A stretch of DNA of 7,574 nt from Candidatus Cloacimonas sp. 4484_140 (GCA_002049945.1 MVCT01000049.1:1-7574); one strand, 5' to 3'; shown: positions 1-7,145, numbered from the stretch's first letter. A program made the numbers and translations. Notes: generated by a model not told the origin, from the letters alone.

Positions 1-249
1 AATAGCATTCTCACGCTCGATCACTATCGCAACTATTGGACCGCTTGTCATAAATTCAACGAGTTTTTCATAAAAATGCTTCCCTTTATGCACAGAATAA
101 AATTCCTCTGCAATTTCACGACTCATTGCAAGCATTTTCAATTTCCGAATTGTAAAATCATTGTTTTCGATCAATGTAATGATATGCCCGATATTTCCTG
201 CTTTTACTGCATCGGGCTTGATGAGACATAGAGTTTGTTCAGATGCCAC
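1..249 (-). CDS. ndk: Nucleoside diphosphate kinase, N-terminal part (cut by window edge)
   Basis: This is the N-terminal 83 residues of nucleoside diphosphate kinase, which moves the gamma-phosphate from ATP to other NDPs through a phospho-histidine and balances cytoplasmic NTP pools. The protein begins with V/M-ASEQTLCLIKPDAVKAG. The KPDAV motif near residues 11-15 holds the conserved nucleotide-binding lysine, and the HKGKHFYEKLVEFMTSGP segment (about 54-71) is the typical middle of the family. The catalytic histidine lies beyond the window edge, so activity cannot be judged. The start is GTG at 247-249. It is preceded by an AGG five bases upstream, and the nearby upstream ATG is in another frame. 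The gene lies 447 bases downstream of the FAD subunit gene on the same strand, separated by a palindromic repeat, so it is probably an independent unit. Confidence 0.95.
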   Translation of the reverse strand, partial: MASEQTLCLIKPDAVKAGNIGHIITLIENNDFTIRKLKMLAMSREIAEEFYSVHKGKHFYEKLVEFMTSGPIVAIVIERENAI

Positions 250-696
250 GAGTACCTGCCTTTCATTTCAGAGTGTTGTCTCTTCGTTTTTTTATATAGG
301 ATGAACTGTCAAGAAAATTTAGTTTTTCATCATACATATCCCCAAAATTTTCATAGACATAACACTTTTGTTTTAAAACACAGAATATTGCTGATGACAA
401 TATTAGAAATAATAAACATTTATAACAGCTAAAAGGACTGTCACACTGAGGTTCTCGAAGTGTGATAGACCCTTCGACAAGCTCAGGGTGACAACTGCAA
501 ATGTGTATAAAAAACAACAGATTATCTAAAAGCAATTTTCCATCATAGTATCCAAGCAAACCCTTTATTCATGGATTTTTCAAAGAATCAATTCCTAAAT
601 TTTGAGGATATGCAAGAATTTAATTTTTTGAATTTTTCGACTTCGTATTAATATGTTGGCGATGACAAAAAATTAGAATGTAAGTTTTTACAATTA
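250..696. other. Gene-free interval between the xdh operon and ndk
   Basis: This 447-base, AT-rich interval has no credible gene. It holds one strong palindromic repeat (439-493). The open frames across it are short. One minus-strand frame simply translates through the palindrome, and none shows a recognisable domain. I see no clean intrinsic terminator after the FAD subunit gene. The ndk promoter should lie here, but I could not pick a convincing one. Confidence 0.7.
439..493. repeat. REP-like palindromic repeat with 25-nt arms
   Basis: The arms at 439-463 and 469-493 are reverse complements at 21 of 25 positions and are separated by a 5-nt loop (gatag). The outer ends are TGTCAC and GTGACA, and the right arm read in reverse contains CCTGAGCTTGTCGAAGGG. 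This is a sequence type known as a dispersed intergenic repeat in many bacterial genomes. On the minus strand the hairpin is followed by GTCCTTTT, so it could also end or stabilise transcripts from the xdh operon. That role is inference. No transposase is nearby. Confidence 0.85.
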
Positions 697-1560
697 TTAT
701 CGTTTTATAAGTGCAGAAAGACAATCTTTCAGCAGGTTTTTTGTTATCAGCACCCGAAATGCTTTTGTGGAACGAATATCAGTAATTGGAGAAATCTCTT
801 TCGCAATTATTTCTTTTGCTTCATTGATAACAACTGGAGTAAGTTTTTTTCCTTTGATAAATTCCTCAGTTTTACTCATCCTTTTCACTACAGGAGACAC
901 ACTGCCCGAAGCGAGCTTTATCCATTCAATTTTGGTGTCAGAACATTTCGCAATTGCAGACAGAGACGCCTTTGTAATGGTCATCGCATTTCTCTGCCCG
1001 ATCTTCCTGAAGTAACAAAATATGTCCTCATCTTTACGCAGCGGGATAATTATTTTTATGATGATCTCGCCCTTTTCCAAGGTTGTAGCAGAAGGACCGC
1101 TGAAAAGCGTTTTTATTGGTATAGTTCTAACTTCATTGGATTCAGGTGAAAAAATCTCTATCTTTGTTTCCAATACAACAAGCGGAGTGATCGTATCACC
1201 GGCAGGCGACGCATTTCCAATGTTACCGCCAATCGTTGCCCTGTTGCGGATCTGTTCTGATGCCATCGTCTTTATCGCTTTGATCAAGATCGGAATGTCA
1301 TTCTGTATCTTATGAGAGCATAACAGTTCATTTAAAGTTGTGCAGGAGCCAATATGTATCTTATCTCCTTTTTTTACAATTCCTTTAAGTTCAGCTATGC
1401 CCGAAATATCAATGATGACTGCATCCTGCGATAGTTCATGTCTTCCTACCATCAAGTCGGTTCCGCCAGAAAAAATAAGGATGCTCTTGTCAGCAATTCC
1501 GGAATATATTTTCCGATATTCATTAATAGTATTTGGAGAGTAGTATTGCATGCTATTCAT
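697..1560 (-). CDS. xdhB: Xanthine dehydrogenase family FAD-binding subunit (subunit M)
   Basis: This 287-residue protein is the FAD subunit of a molybdenum hydroxylase. It takes electrons from the [2Fe-2S] subunit and passes them to an acceptor such as NAD+. An N-terminal FAD-binding domain (about 1-175) carries SGGTDL at 31-36, close to the usual AGGTDL, and ATIGGNIGNASPAGD at 108-122, which wraps the FAD pyrophosphate. A C-terminal CO-dehydrogenase flavoprotein domain (about 180-285) ends in the typical DIRSTKAFRVLI segment. The length is normal for the family. There is no cysteine-rich insertion, so no extra iron-sulfur cluster as in 4-hydroxybenzoyl-CoA reductase. The start at 1560 is chosen because GGAGAG lies 5 nt upstream. 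The next ATG, at 1551, is too close to that site. It overlaps the FeS gene by 8 nt and is the last gene of the operon. The equivalent in Bacillus is PucC. Confidence 0.93.
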   Translation of the reverse strand: MNSMQYYSPNTINEYRKIYSGIADKSILIFSGGTDLMVGRHELSQDAVIIDISGIAELKGIVKKGDKIHIGSCTTLNELLCSHKIQNDIPILIKAIKTMASEQIRNRATIGGNIGNASPAGDTITPLVVLETKIEIFSPESNEVRTIPIKTLFSGPSATTLEKGEIIIKIIIPLRKDEDIFCYFRKIGQRNAMTITKASLSAIAKCSDTKIEWIKLASGSVSPVVKRMSKTEEFIKGKKLTPVVINEAKEIIAKEISPITDIRSTKAFRVLITKNLLKDCLSALIKR

Positions 1561-2044
1561 AAAATCTCTCCGGGACTCTAATATTCATTGTAAGCAACTG
1601 TCTGACAGCTTTAATTATTTTATCATATCCCGTACAACGACAAATATTACCTGCGAAAGCTTCTTTTATTTCTTCGTCGCCTAAACTTTTTCCTGATGAA
1701 TTTCTCAAAAGATTGATTGTGGTCATAACGAATCCAGGAGTACAGAAACCGCACTGTACTGCACCGTTCTCTTCATAAGCTTTTGAAATCAGTTTAAAGA
1801 AATCAAAATCACGCATACCATCGATAGTTACAATATTGGAATTATGCAGGTGCATCGCAGGAACAAGGCATGAATTAACAAGTTTATTATTCATGAACAC
1901 AGTGCATGCGCCACATTCGCCTTCGCCACATCCTTCTTTTGTGCCGGTGAGTCCAAGCTTGTCTCTCAATATATCCAAAAGCCGATCCAGCGGTTCGGCT
2001 TCCACTGAAACAGGTTTTCCGTTTACTGTCAGATCAATGTTCAT
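1553..2044 (-). CDS. Xanthine dehydrogenase family (2Fe-2S)-binding subunit
   Basis: This 163-residue iron-sulfur subunit carries electrons between the molybdenum centre and FAD. The N-terminal plant-type ferredoxin domain has Cys39, Cys44, Cys47 and Cys59 (motif CGEGECGAC, then a lone C in VNSCL). The C-terminal helical [2Fe-2S] domain has Cys98 and Cys101 (QCGFCTPG), then Cys135 and Cys137 (NICRCTGY). All eight ligands are present and the length is standard. The ATG at 2042-2044 has only a weak upstream purine run (AGAGAA). Its start overlaps the end of the large-subunit gene by 11 nt and its end overlaps the FAD gene by 8 nt, so translation is probably coupled. The symbol is left blank because xdhC means this subunit in E. 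coli but the maturation factor elsewhere. The equivalent in Bacillus is PucE. Confidence 0.96.
   Translation of the reverse strand: MNIDLTVNGKPVSVEAEPLDRLLDILRDKLGLTGTKEGCGEGECGACTVFMNNKLVNSCLVPAMHLHNSNIVTIDGMRDFDFFKLISKAYEENGAVQCGFCTPGFVMTTINLLRNSSGKSLGDEEIKEAFAGNICRCTGYDKIIKAVRQLLTMNIRVPERFYE
1566..1571 (-). promoter_or_regulatory. Ribosome binding site of the FAD subunit gene
   Basis: The minus strand reads GGAGAG, then 5 nt, then ATG at 1558-1560. This fixes the start at 1560 rather than the in-frame ATG nine bases downstream. The site lies inside the end of the preceding FeS gene. Confidence 0.65.
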
Positions 2045-4250
2045 AATTGTTGTTCTCTATCAATGTTGCTATTACTTCAGGCGTAAGTGGGATTTTTGTT
2101 GCAGTTTTTCCGATCGCAAAGCTCACTGCCGAAGCGACTGCCGGGGCTGCTCCAACAAAGGGAAGTTCGCCGAGTGCCTTTGCTCCGTAAGGTCCGTTAA
2201 AATAGGCATCTTCAACAATATCCACATGCATTTCCGGAATATCCTGAATTGTGGGAATGATATAATCGCGGAATCCTCTATTCTGAACTTCTCCATCCTT
2301 GATGCAGAGTGCTTCATACACGGCATAACCAATTCCCTGAACAATACCGCCCTGAACCTGTCCTTCGGACTGTTGCTTGTTTATCGCCTTGCCGACATCA
2401 TGAGCCGTGTAAAACTTTTTTACTTCAACTTGATATGAAGTTAGCTCGATCTCTATTTCAGCGACGTTTGCCGACCATGAATAGACAGGATAGCCGTAAC
2501 CTTTATAGGTATTCTCATCAAACTTAATAAAATTGGGATGTTTATATTCTTTTTGCACAACTAGTTTATCATGGTTTTTGAAATATTCTTTTGCAGCTTT
2601 TTTGAAATCTTGAAGAGAGAATTCAAAATGATTTAATGACAACGCATCAAGAATTTGTTCACAGTTATCAAGTAGCAGCTTGCCAACGATCATTGTACTG
2701 CGCGACGCCACCGTAGGTCCACTGTTCGGCACTTTGCTTGTATTTTTTTCTTCAATAATGATATCATTAAAGGGCAAGTGTAATTTCTTCGATATTATTA
2801 TTTTATATGCTGTATCAACTCCCTGCCCCATCTCTGTATTTGCAGTTTTGACAAGCACCTTTCCGCCAGATAGAAGCTCCATCTCAGCGATCGCCTTGAT
2901 ACGATTTTCACCGACTCCCGTAAAACCGCATCCGTGTGCAGCAAGAGAGATGCCTATGCCTTTAAGAATACCAGTCTGAGCAGATTCATTTTCATTATAT
3001 TTTTTCAATTCATTATATTTCTTTTCGTAGTCTGAGCTTTTCAGAACCTTCTCCACACATTGAGGCAATCCATAGCTGTAATCGATTGGCTGACCTGTTG
3101 GCAACTTGTCGCCGAGAGAAAGCATATTAGATTTTTTTATTTGCCAAACCGGAATTTTTAATGTCTCTGCAACTTTCTCAAAAAGCATCTCAATTGCAAA
3201 TAATGATTGAGGTCCACCAAAGCCGCGAAAAGCTCCGCTTGGAGTTATGTTCGTTTTCACTGCTCTGCCATGGATTCTAACATTTGGGATTTTATAACAC
3301 CCAAAAGATGTGAGCACAGCTCGTGCTAAAACAACCGGACTAAGCGTTGCATAAGCGCCACTATCAAGTAGAATATCCATATCTAGTCCAAGTATTTTTC
3401 CATCAGAACTCATTGCTGCTTTTGCATGTATTTTTGAAGGATGTCGTTTTGTAGTGAACTGAATGTCTTCTTCCCTATTATAACTCAGGATGATCGGTCT
3501 GCCTGTTTTCTTTGCAAGCAAGGCGACATGTCCGCAAATCAAAGATGGGAAATCCTCCTTACCACCAAAAGCACCGCCTGTCATGATCTGGGTAACATCC
3601 ACCTTTACTTCTGTTCCCATGAAAAGTTCATTCATAGCGTTCTGAACGTAATACGGACACTGCATCGAACCCTTTATATGAATTGTGTTACCATCCGGTA
3701 TGGCGACAACAACCTGTGGCTCGAGATACACATGTTCCTGAAATCCGGTCTCAAATATATCTTCAACAATTGTATCAGCGCTCTTAAACACTTCATCTAC
3801 TTCACCATTTTCCAGAAGAATTTCTTCGAACAAATCTTCAGCTCGATTCCGATCAACAGCCACTTTCAGCGTTGTAGATGCTACTAACTCTTTATATTTG
3901 ATCTCAATATGCTTTTTCGCTTCTATGAGCATCGTTTCATTTTCAGCAGCTATAAGCAGGATCGGCTCACCAACATAATTTACTTCATTTTCTGCAAGAT
4001 AGGGCATATCATTTTTAATAATGGCGACAAAATTATTGTGCATTTCTTTTGCCGAAAGAATTGTCACCTTTGACCAATCAAACTTTTCATCGAAGGAGAT
4101 CGAGGTGATCCGCGCATGTGCCCTTGAAGAACGAACCGTACCTGCGACCAGGGCATTCTTAATACGTAAATCTTTTGTGTACCTTTCTATTCCGGAGATT
4201 TTCGAAGCAGCATCGACACGGATTTCATTATGTTTATTCATTTTTTTCAA
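2034..4250 (-). CDS. xdhA: Xanthine dehydrogenase family molybdopterin-binding subunit
   Basis: This 738-residue catalytic subunit binds the molybdenum cofactor and hydroxylates its substrate with water-derived oxygen. The a/b-hammerhead domain (about 15-125) is followed by two molybdopterin-binding domains. Visible motifs, with bovine xanthine dehydrogenase equivalents, are GSMQ (Q197, Q767), GGAFGGKE (F228, E232; F798, E802), R310 before CYKIPN (R880), AFRGFGGPQ (R342, F344; R912, F914), TEMGQG (Q476, Q1040), GPTVAS (V514-A515 for A1078-A1079) and GAKALGELP (E695, the general base E1261). Keeping both E802 and R880 equivalents favours a purine substrate over an aldehyde. It lacks the CO-dehydrogenase cysteine loop and a signal peptide, so it should be cytoplasmic. 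The start is TTG, overlapping the XdhC stop as TTGA. An ATG three codons later is the alternative. The exact substrate (xanthine, hypoxanthine or another purine) is inference. The equivalent in Bacillus is PucD. Confidence 0.94.
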   Translation of the reverse strand: MKKMNKHNEIRVDAASKISGIERYTKDLRIKNALVAGTVRSSRAHARITSISFDEKFDWSKVTILSAKEMHNNFVAIIKNDMPYLAENEVNYVGEPILLIAAENETMLIEAKKHIEIKYKELVASTTLKVAVDRNRAEDLFEEILLENGEVDEVFKSADTIVEDIFETGFQEHVYLEPQVVVAIPDGNTIHIKGSMQCPYYVQNAMNELFMGTEVKVDVTQIMTGGAFGGKEDFPSLICGHVALLAKKTGRPIILSYNREEDIQFTTKRHPSKIHAKAAMSSDGKILGLDMDILLDSGAYATLSPVVLARAVLTSFGCYKIPNVRIHGRAVKTNITPSGAFRGFGGPQSLFAIEMLFEKVAETLKIPVWQIKKSNMLSLGDKLPTGQPIDYSYGLPQCVEKVLKSSDYEKKYNELKKYNENESAQTGILKGIGISLAAHGCGFTGVGENRIKAIAEMELLSGGKVLVKTANTEMGQGVDTAYKIIISKKLHLPFNDIIIEEKNTSKVPNSGPTVASRSTMIVGKLLLDNCEQILDALSLNHFEFSLQDFKKAAKEYFKNHDKLVVQKEYKHPNFIKFDENTYKGYGYPVYSWSANVAEIEIELTSYQVEVKKFYTAHDVGKAINKQQSEGQVQGGIVQGIGYAVYEALCIKDGEVQNRGFRDYIIPTIQDIPEMHVDIVEDAYFNGPYGAKALGELPFVGAAPAVASAVSFAIGKTATKIPLTPEVIATLIENNNYEH

Positions 4251-5053
4251 ACGATCCTCATGTGAGGTACTTCCTTGTTATACTCAACTGCTTGCATTTC
4301 CGCAGCAATACTGAGCGCTATCTCGGAAGCTGATGAGCCACCAAGATCAATTCCTATGGGTGAATACAGTTTTTCCAAATTCACATCACCAAGTTCCTTT
4401 TTTATTTTGTTTAGTGTTGCTTGCACTTTAATTTTGGATCCTATCATACCAATATATTCAAAAGCAAGATCTCGCTTTATGATCATTCTTAAAACATCAT
4501 AGTCGAACCTGTGCCCGTGTGTTATGATGACTGCATAGGAGCCGACATCCGGTTTGAAATCCTTTAAATAATTTTCATATTCTTCACAAATATGTTGATC
4601 TGCAAATGGATGCAATGGTTTTGATGAAAATTCCTTACGATTATCAATGATTACGATTGAATATTTTCCCTTTGGAAGTATCCTCTCCAGCGCTTGCGAG
4701 ACGTGTCCTCCACCGAAAATATAGACTTTCCGTTTGGGTATATGTATTTCAAAATAGACTTTTACATTACCTCCGCAGATCATACCTGTCGCGTTGTCAG
4801 ATGTAGGTTTATCAGTGTTCAAATCATATTGTTTGGTTTTATTCATTCGCCTCTTAAGGAAGAGCAAGGCATCACGCTCAACCAGTTTTTCAACCGTGCC
4901 GCCGCCGACCGACCCAAATGTTTCCCCGCTCGCTGTGATAATCATCTTAAATCCGGCTTTCCCTGGAGTGGAACCTTCTGTTTCAATCACAGTTGCGATC
5001 ACAAAAGGAATATTATCTTTTTTGAGGCGATAAATTTTTTCTATGATATCCAT
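4247..5053 (-). CDS. xdhC: XdhC/CoxI family molybdenum cofactor maturation protein
   Basis: Proteins of this family bind the molybdenum cofactor, support its sulfuration and deliver it to the hydroxylase. With the start used here the protein has 268 residues. The N-terminal XdhC/CoxI domain carries GSTPGKAG at 27-34, GSVGGGTVE at 47-55 and a CGG motif with Cys93. The C-terminal Rossmann-like XdhC domain carries GGGHVSQAL from 114, an acidic D137 at the end of the second strand, THGHRFDYDVL around 178-188, YIGMIGSK around 200-207 and PIGIDLGGSSASEIALSIAAE at 232-252. The ATG at 5053 is chosen because family members normally begin close to this MDIIEKI sequence, and AGAGAGAGG lies upstream, though 13 nt away. 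An ATG at 5080 would add nine residues and has no visible ribosome binding site. It starts 1 nt after the MocA-like stop and overlaps xdhA by 4 nt. The equivalent in Bacillus is PucA. Confidence 0.92.
   Translation of the reverse strand: MDIIEKIYRLKKDNIPFVIATVIETEGSTPGKAGFKMIITASGETFGSVGGGTVEKLVERDALLFLKRRMNKTKQYDLNTDKPTSDNATGMICGGNVKVYFEIHIPKRKVYIFGGGHVSQALERILPKGKYSIVIIDNRKEFSSKPLHPFADQHICEEYENYLKDFKPDVGSYAVIITHGHRFDYDVLRMIIKRDLAFEYIGMIGSKIKVQATLNKIKKELGDVNLEKLYSPIGIDLGGSSASEIALSIAAEMQAVEYNKEVPHMRIV
4256..4259 (-). promoter_or_regulatory. Ribosome binding site supporting a TTG start of xdhA
   Basis: GAGG on the minus strand lies 5 nt before TTG (4248-4250) but 14 nt before the in-frame ATG (4239-4241). 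The spacing favours the TTG start, which also gives a 4-nt stop/start overlap with the upstream gene. Confidence 0.5.
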
Positions 5054-5054
5054 A

Positions 5055-5672
5055 TTATTTAAGATACCTCTCTCTTTCATTTTGTGTATTCACATCTTGA
5101 ACAATTGATTCGTCTAAAATTTCTATATAACTAATTTCATCGTGAAATTTTCTTAAAACATCTCGTAGATTATCTGAGACAGGAGCGTTTATAATTTTTT
5201 CTACAATATACCTAGATAATATAATGGGGTGACCGGCTTTTTTTTCATAAGAAGGCAATATAACTTTCCTTGCAAAATTATGAGCTTCATGAGCCAATTT
5301 TTCATAAACAACTTCTGAAATATGCGGTTGGTCAACAAGATGAAGCATCACATAATCATCCTTTTGCATTTCAGGAAACAATTCTTTCAAGCCGATCTGT
5401 ACGCTGCTGAACATTCCTTTTATAAAATCTTTATTATTAATAAAATCAATTTTTTTCAAGATCGGTTTGCCATTATAAATCTCTTTAACATTATCCTCGA
5501 GCACATATCCATTGAACCCAGTCACGATAAGTATTTCATCGCACACTGCTGCCAGTTTGTTAATGATGTGTTCGATGAAAGGTTTTTTATTATAAAGTAC
5601 GAGGGGTTTGAAATCCCCCATTCTGCTTGAATAACCTGCAGCGAGGATCAATCCAAAAATCTTGTGTATCAT
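5055..5672 (-). CDS. mocA: MocA-like molybdenum cofactor nucleotidyltransferase
   Basis: This 205-residue protein is a nucleotidyltransferase of the MobA/MocA fold. It is predicted to link a nucleotide to molybdopterin for the hydroxylase encoded downstream. The N-terminal loop reads LILAAGYSSRMGDFKPL at 8-24, with the signature arginine (R17) and lysine (K22). HLVDQPHI at 111-118 supplies the metal-binding aspartate of the DxP type, followed by GHPIIL at 147-152, NLRDVL at 168-173 and a C-terminal DVNTQNERERYL. In E. coli, LAAG marks the CTP-using MocA and LAGG the GTP-using MobA. The LAAG here therefore suggests a molybdopterin cytosine dinucleotide product. Its ATG overlaps the PLP-enzyme stop as ATGA and has no strong ribosome binding site, which suggests coupled translation. 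The equivalent in Bacillus is PucB. Substrate assignment rests on motif and context. Confidence 0.9.
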   Translation of the reverse strand: MIHKIFGLILAAGYSSRMGDFKPLVLYNKKPFIEHIINKLAAVCDEILIVTGFNGYVLEDNVKEIYNGKPILKKIDFINNKDFIKGMFSSVQIGLKELFPEMQKDDYVMLHLVDQPHISEVVYEKLAHEAHNFARKVILPSYEKKAGHPIILSRYIVEKIINAPVSDNLRDVLRKFHDEISYIEILDESIVQDVNTQNERERYLK

Positions 5673-6889
5673 ATAGCTTTCATCGTCAAAGCTCGCTTTG
5701 CATTCTTGATGTCCTTCAAACCGCTGCCTGTCAATAGAACAACGATTTTTTCACCTTTTGCTTCGCTCTGCTTGCTATATTTTATGAAACCGGCCCACGC
5801 AGCTGCTGCTGAGGGTTCGACAAAATAACCATTTTTTTGACTTAACAACTTTTCGGCGCGTAAAATCTCATCATCACTGACCTTTATGCCAAACCCATCG
5901 GTTTTCTTAAGCGCATCAACAGCCATATACAGATTTCTCGGTGCATTTACGGATATGCTATCTGCAAGTGTGCTTGATTCTTTGTATAGGAATTCATTGC
6001 TTTCAAAATAATCAATAATACTCGAACTTCCCTCTGCCTGCACAGCAATGAGTGTGGGAATTTTCTTGATAAGATCGAGCTGTTTCAGATCATAAAATCC
6101 TTTGTAGATACCAGAAATAATGCTCCCATCTCCGGTTGGCACGAACACTTTGTCTGGGGCTTTGCAATTCAGTTGCAGGAAAATATCAAAAGCACCCGAC
6201 TTCTTACCTTCTGTTGTGAGCGGATTGTATGCTGTGTTGCGGTTATACCAACCATGCATCTGAGATTTTTTCATTGAGATATCATATGCATCATCGTAAG
6301 AACCATCAACCTTTTCAACCTCTGCTCCATACATTTGGATCTGTACCAATTTTTCCTGCGGGATACTATTGGGCACAATAATTTTGGATTTGATTCCGGC
6401 AATTGCACACATCCCTGACATCGATGAAGCTGCATTGCCCGTAGATGCAGTACAAATTGTATCTCTTCCAAGCTCCAGAGCTTTTGCAATAACCAAAACA
6501 GATGCCCTGTCTTTGTAGGAATACGTTGGATTGTGGGTTTCATCTAAAACAAATAACGCATGATATGAATCAAATGAAATTTTATATAGATTGTGAACAG
6601 GCAGGATCATTCGATCTTGTATGATCTTGGGAATTTCATTTTTCAAAGGTAAGAGTAAGGGATATTGAAACGTATTACCGGGTTTCATTTTTGCAAAGAA
6701 ATCGTGTGTATATAAAGATTTTATTTCTTTGTAATCATAAAAAACCTGCAGGCATCCAATTAGTGGTGAATGAGGTTCATTCTTCGCTGCACAATTCGGG
6801 CAGAGGTAATGATCATTTTCTTCTATTTCATCCGATGACCACCTGGCACCGCATGAGAAGCATTTATAGTAATAATTTTTCATAGGCAT
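5669..6889 (-). CDS. Threonine-synthase-like PLP-dependent enzyme with N-terminal zinc ribbon
   Basis: This 406-residue protein is a fold-type II PLP enzyme most like threonine synthase, which turns O-phosphohomoserine into threonine. The N-terminus is a zinc ribbon with Cys10/Cys13 (CFSCGARW) and Cys30/Cys33 (CPNC), as in many archaeal-type threonine synthases. The PLP lysine is K126 in NPTYSYKDRAS, and TASTGNAASS follows at 147-156. VPTGDGSIISG (250-260) is the probable phosphate-binding loop. SISVNAPRN (311-319), VEPSAAAAWAG (357-367) and the C-terminal LTGSGLKD (386-393) are also typical of threonine synthases. The start is the first of two close ATGs (6889, 6883), with no ribosome binding site at either. 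It is the first gene of the operon and overlaps mocA by 4 nt. That position makes a role in purine or derived amino-acid metabolism possible, for example as a lyase. Sequence alone supports only the family, so the symbol is left blank. Confidence 0.88.
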   Translation of the reverse strand: MPMKNYYYKCFSCGARWSSDEIEENDHYLCPNCAAKNEPHSPLIGCLQVFYDYKEIKSLYTHDFFAKMKPGNTFQYPLLLPLKNEIPKIIQDRMILPVHNLYKISFDSYHALFVLDETHNPTYSYKDRASVLVIAKALELGRDTICTASTGNAASSMSGMCAIAGIKSKIIVPNSIPQEKLVQIQMYGAEVEKVDGSYDDAYDISMKKSQMHGWYNRNTAYNPLTTEGKKSGAFDIFLQLNCKAPDKVFVPTGDGSIISGIYKGFYDLKQLDLIKKIPTLIAVQAEGSSSIIDYFESNEFLYKESSTLADSISVNAPRNLYMAVDALKKTDGFGIKVSDDEILRAEKLLSQKNGYFVEPSAAAAWAGFIKYSKQSEAKGEKIVVLLTGSGLKDIKNAKRALTMKAI

Positions 6890-7000
6890 TCAAAGCGAAA
6901 TGATGAGAGAAGAAAATATTTGTCCACTTTTTTGAGATTGTAATGGTTGAAGAAAATTTCATTAAACATAAATCCGCCAAACCGAAAAAGATGTAACCAT

Positions 7001-7036
7001 CCGTCTTCGCTGCGCTACGCCGTGAAATAAAGACGG
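7001..7036. repeat. Short inverted repeat (CCGTCTT / AAGACGG)
   Basis: Seven-base arms at 7001-7007 and 7030-7036 are perfect reverse complements around a 22-nt loop. The loop contains GCGCTACGCCGTGAAAT, which shares elements with the repeats near 7207 and 7255. It is part of the repeat-rich interval and has no clear function. Confidence 0.45.
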
Positions 7037-7053
7037 GAAGGATCTCCATTCTT

Positions 7054-7145
7054 TGTCATCCTTGAGTGAACGAAGTGAGCGAAAGATCTTCTTGACGGGA
7101 TAATTAAACCTCTTGGGAGATTCTTCGCTTCGCTCCAGAATGACA
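7054..7145. repeat. TGTCAT...TGACA inverted repeat element
   Basis: The element begins TGTCATCCTTGAG and ends CTCCAGAATGACA, so the ends are imperfect reverse complements. Both arms lead inward to GCGAAG-rich sequence and an RATCT-type motif (AAGATCTT near 7083-7090, AGATTC near 7119-7124). The left arm has about ten extra bases compared with the right. The layout resembles the palindrome at 439-493 (TGTCA, CTGAG, CGAAG), so the two may be related families of dispersed repeat. Confidence 0.65.

Noticed and set aside
291..312. TTGACA and TATATA on the minus strand as an ndk promoter
   Set aside because: The two hexamers are only 8 nt apart, too close for a sigma-70 promoter.
263..559. Minus-strand open frame of 98 codons across the intergenic region
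   Set aside because: It translates straight through the palindromic repeat, has no domain, and lacks a family-like composition.
571..651. Plus-strand 26-codon open frame starting ATGGATTTT
   Set aside because: It is very short, AT-rich, has no ribosome binding site and no recognisable sequence.
2034..4250. Carbon monoxide dehydrogenase large subunit (CoxL)
   Set aside because: The active-site cysteine loop of CoxL is absent, and the AFRGFGGPQ motif is that of xanthine dehydrogenases.
6937..6966. TACAAT with an upstream TTTAAT as the operon promoter
   Set aside because: The -10 is good but the -35 matches consensus at only 3 of 6 positions, so it is too weak to annotate.
6864..7049. Minus-strand open frame of 61 codons upstream of the PLP enzyme gene
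   Set aside because: It runs through intergenic repeats, overlaps the PLP gene start in another frame and matches no family I know.
6890..7053. Sigma-54 (-24/-12) promoter before the operon
   Set aside because: No GG-N10-GC arrangement with the usual flanking bases was found on the minus strand.
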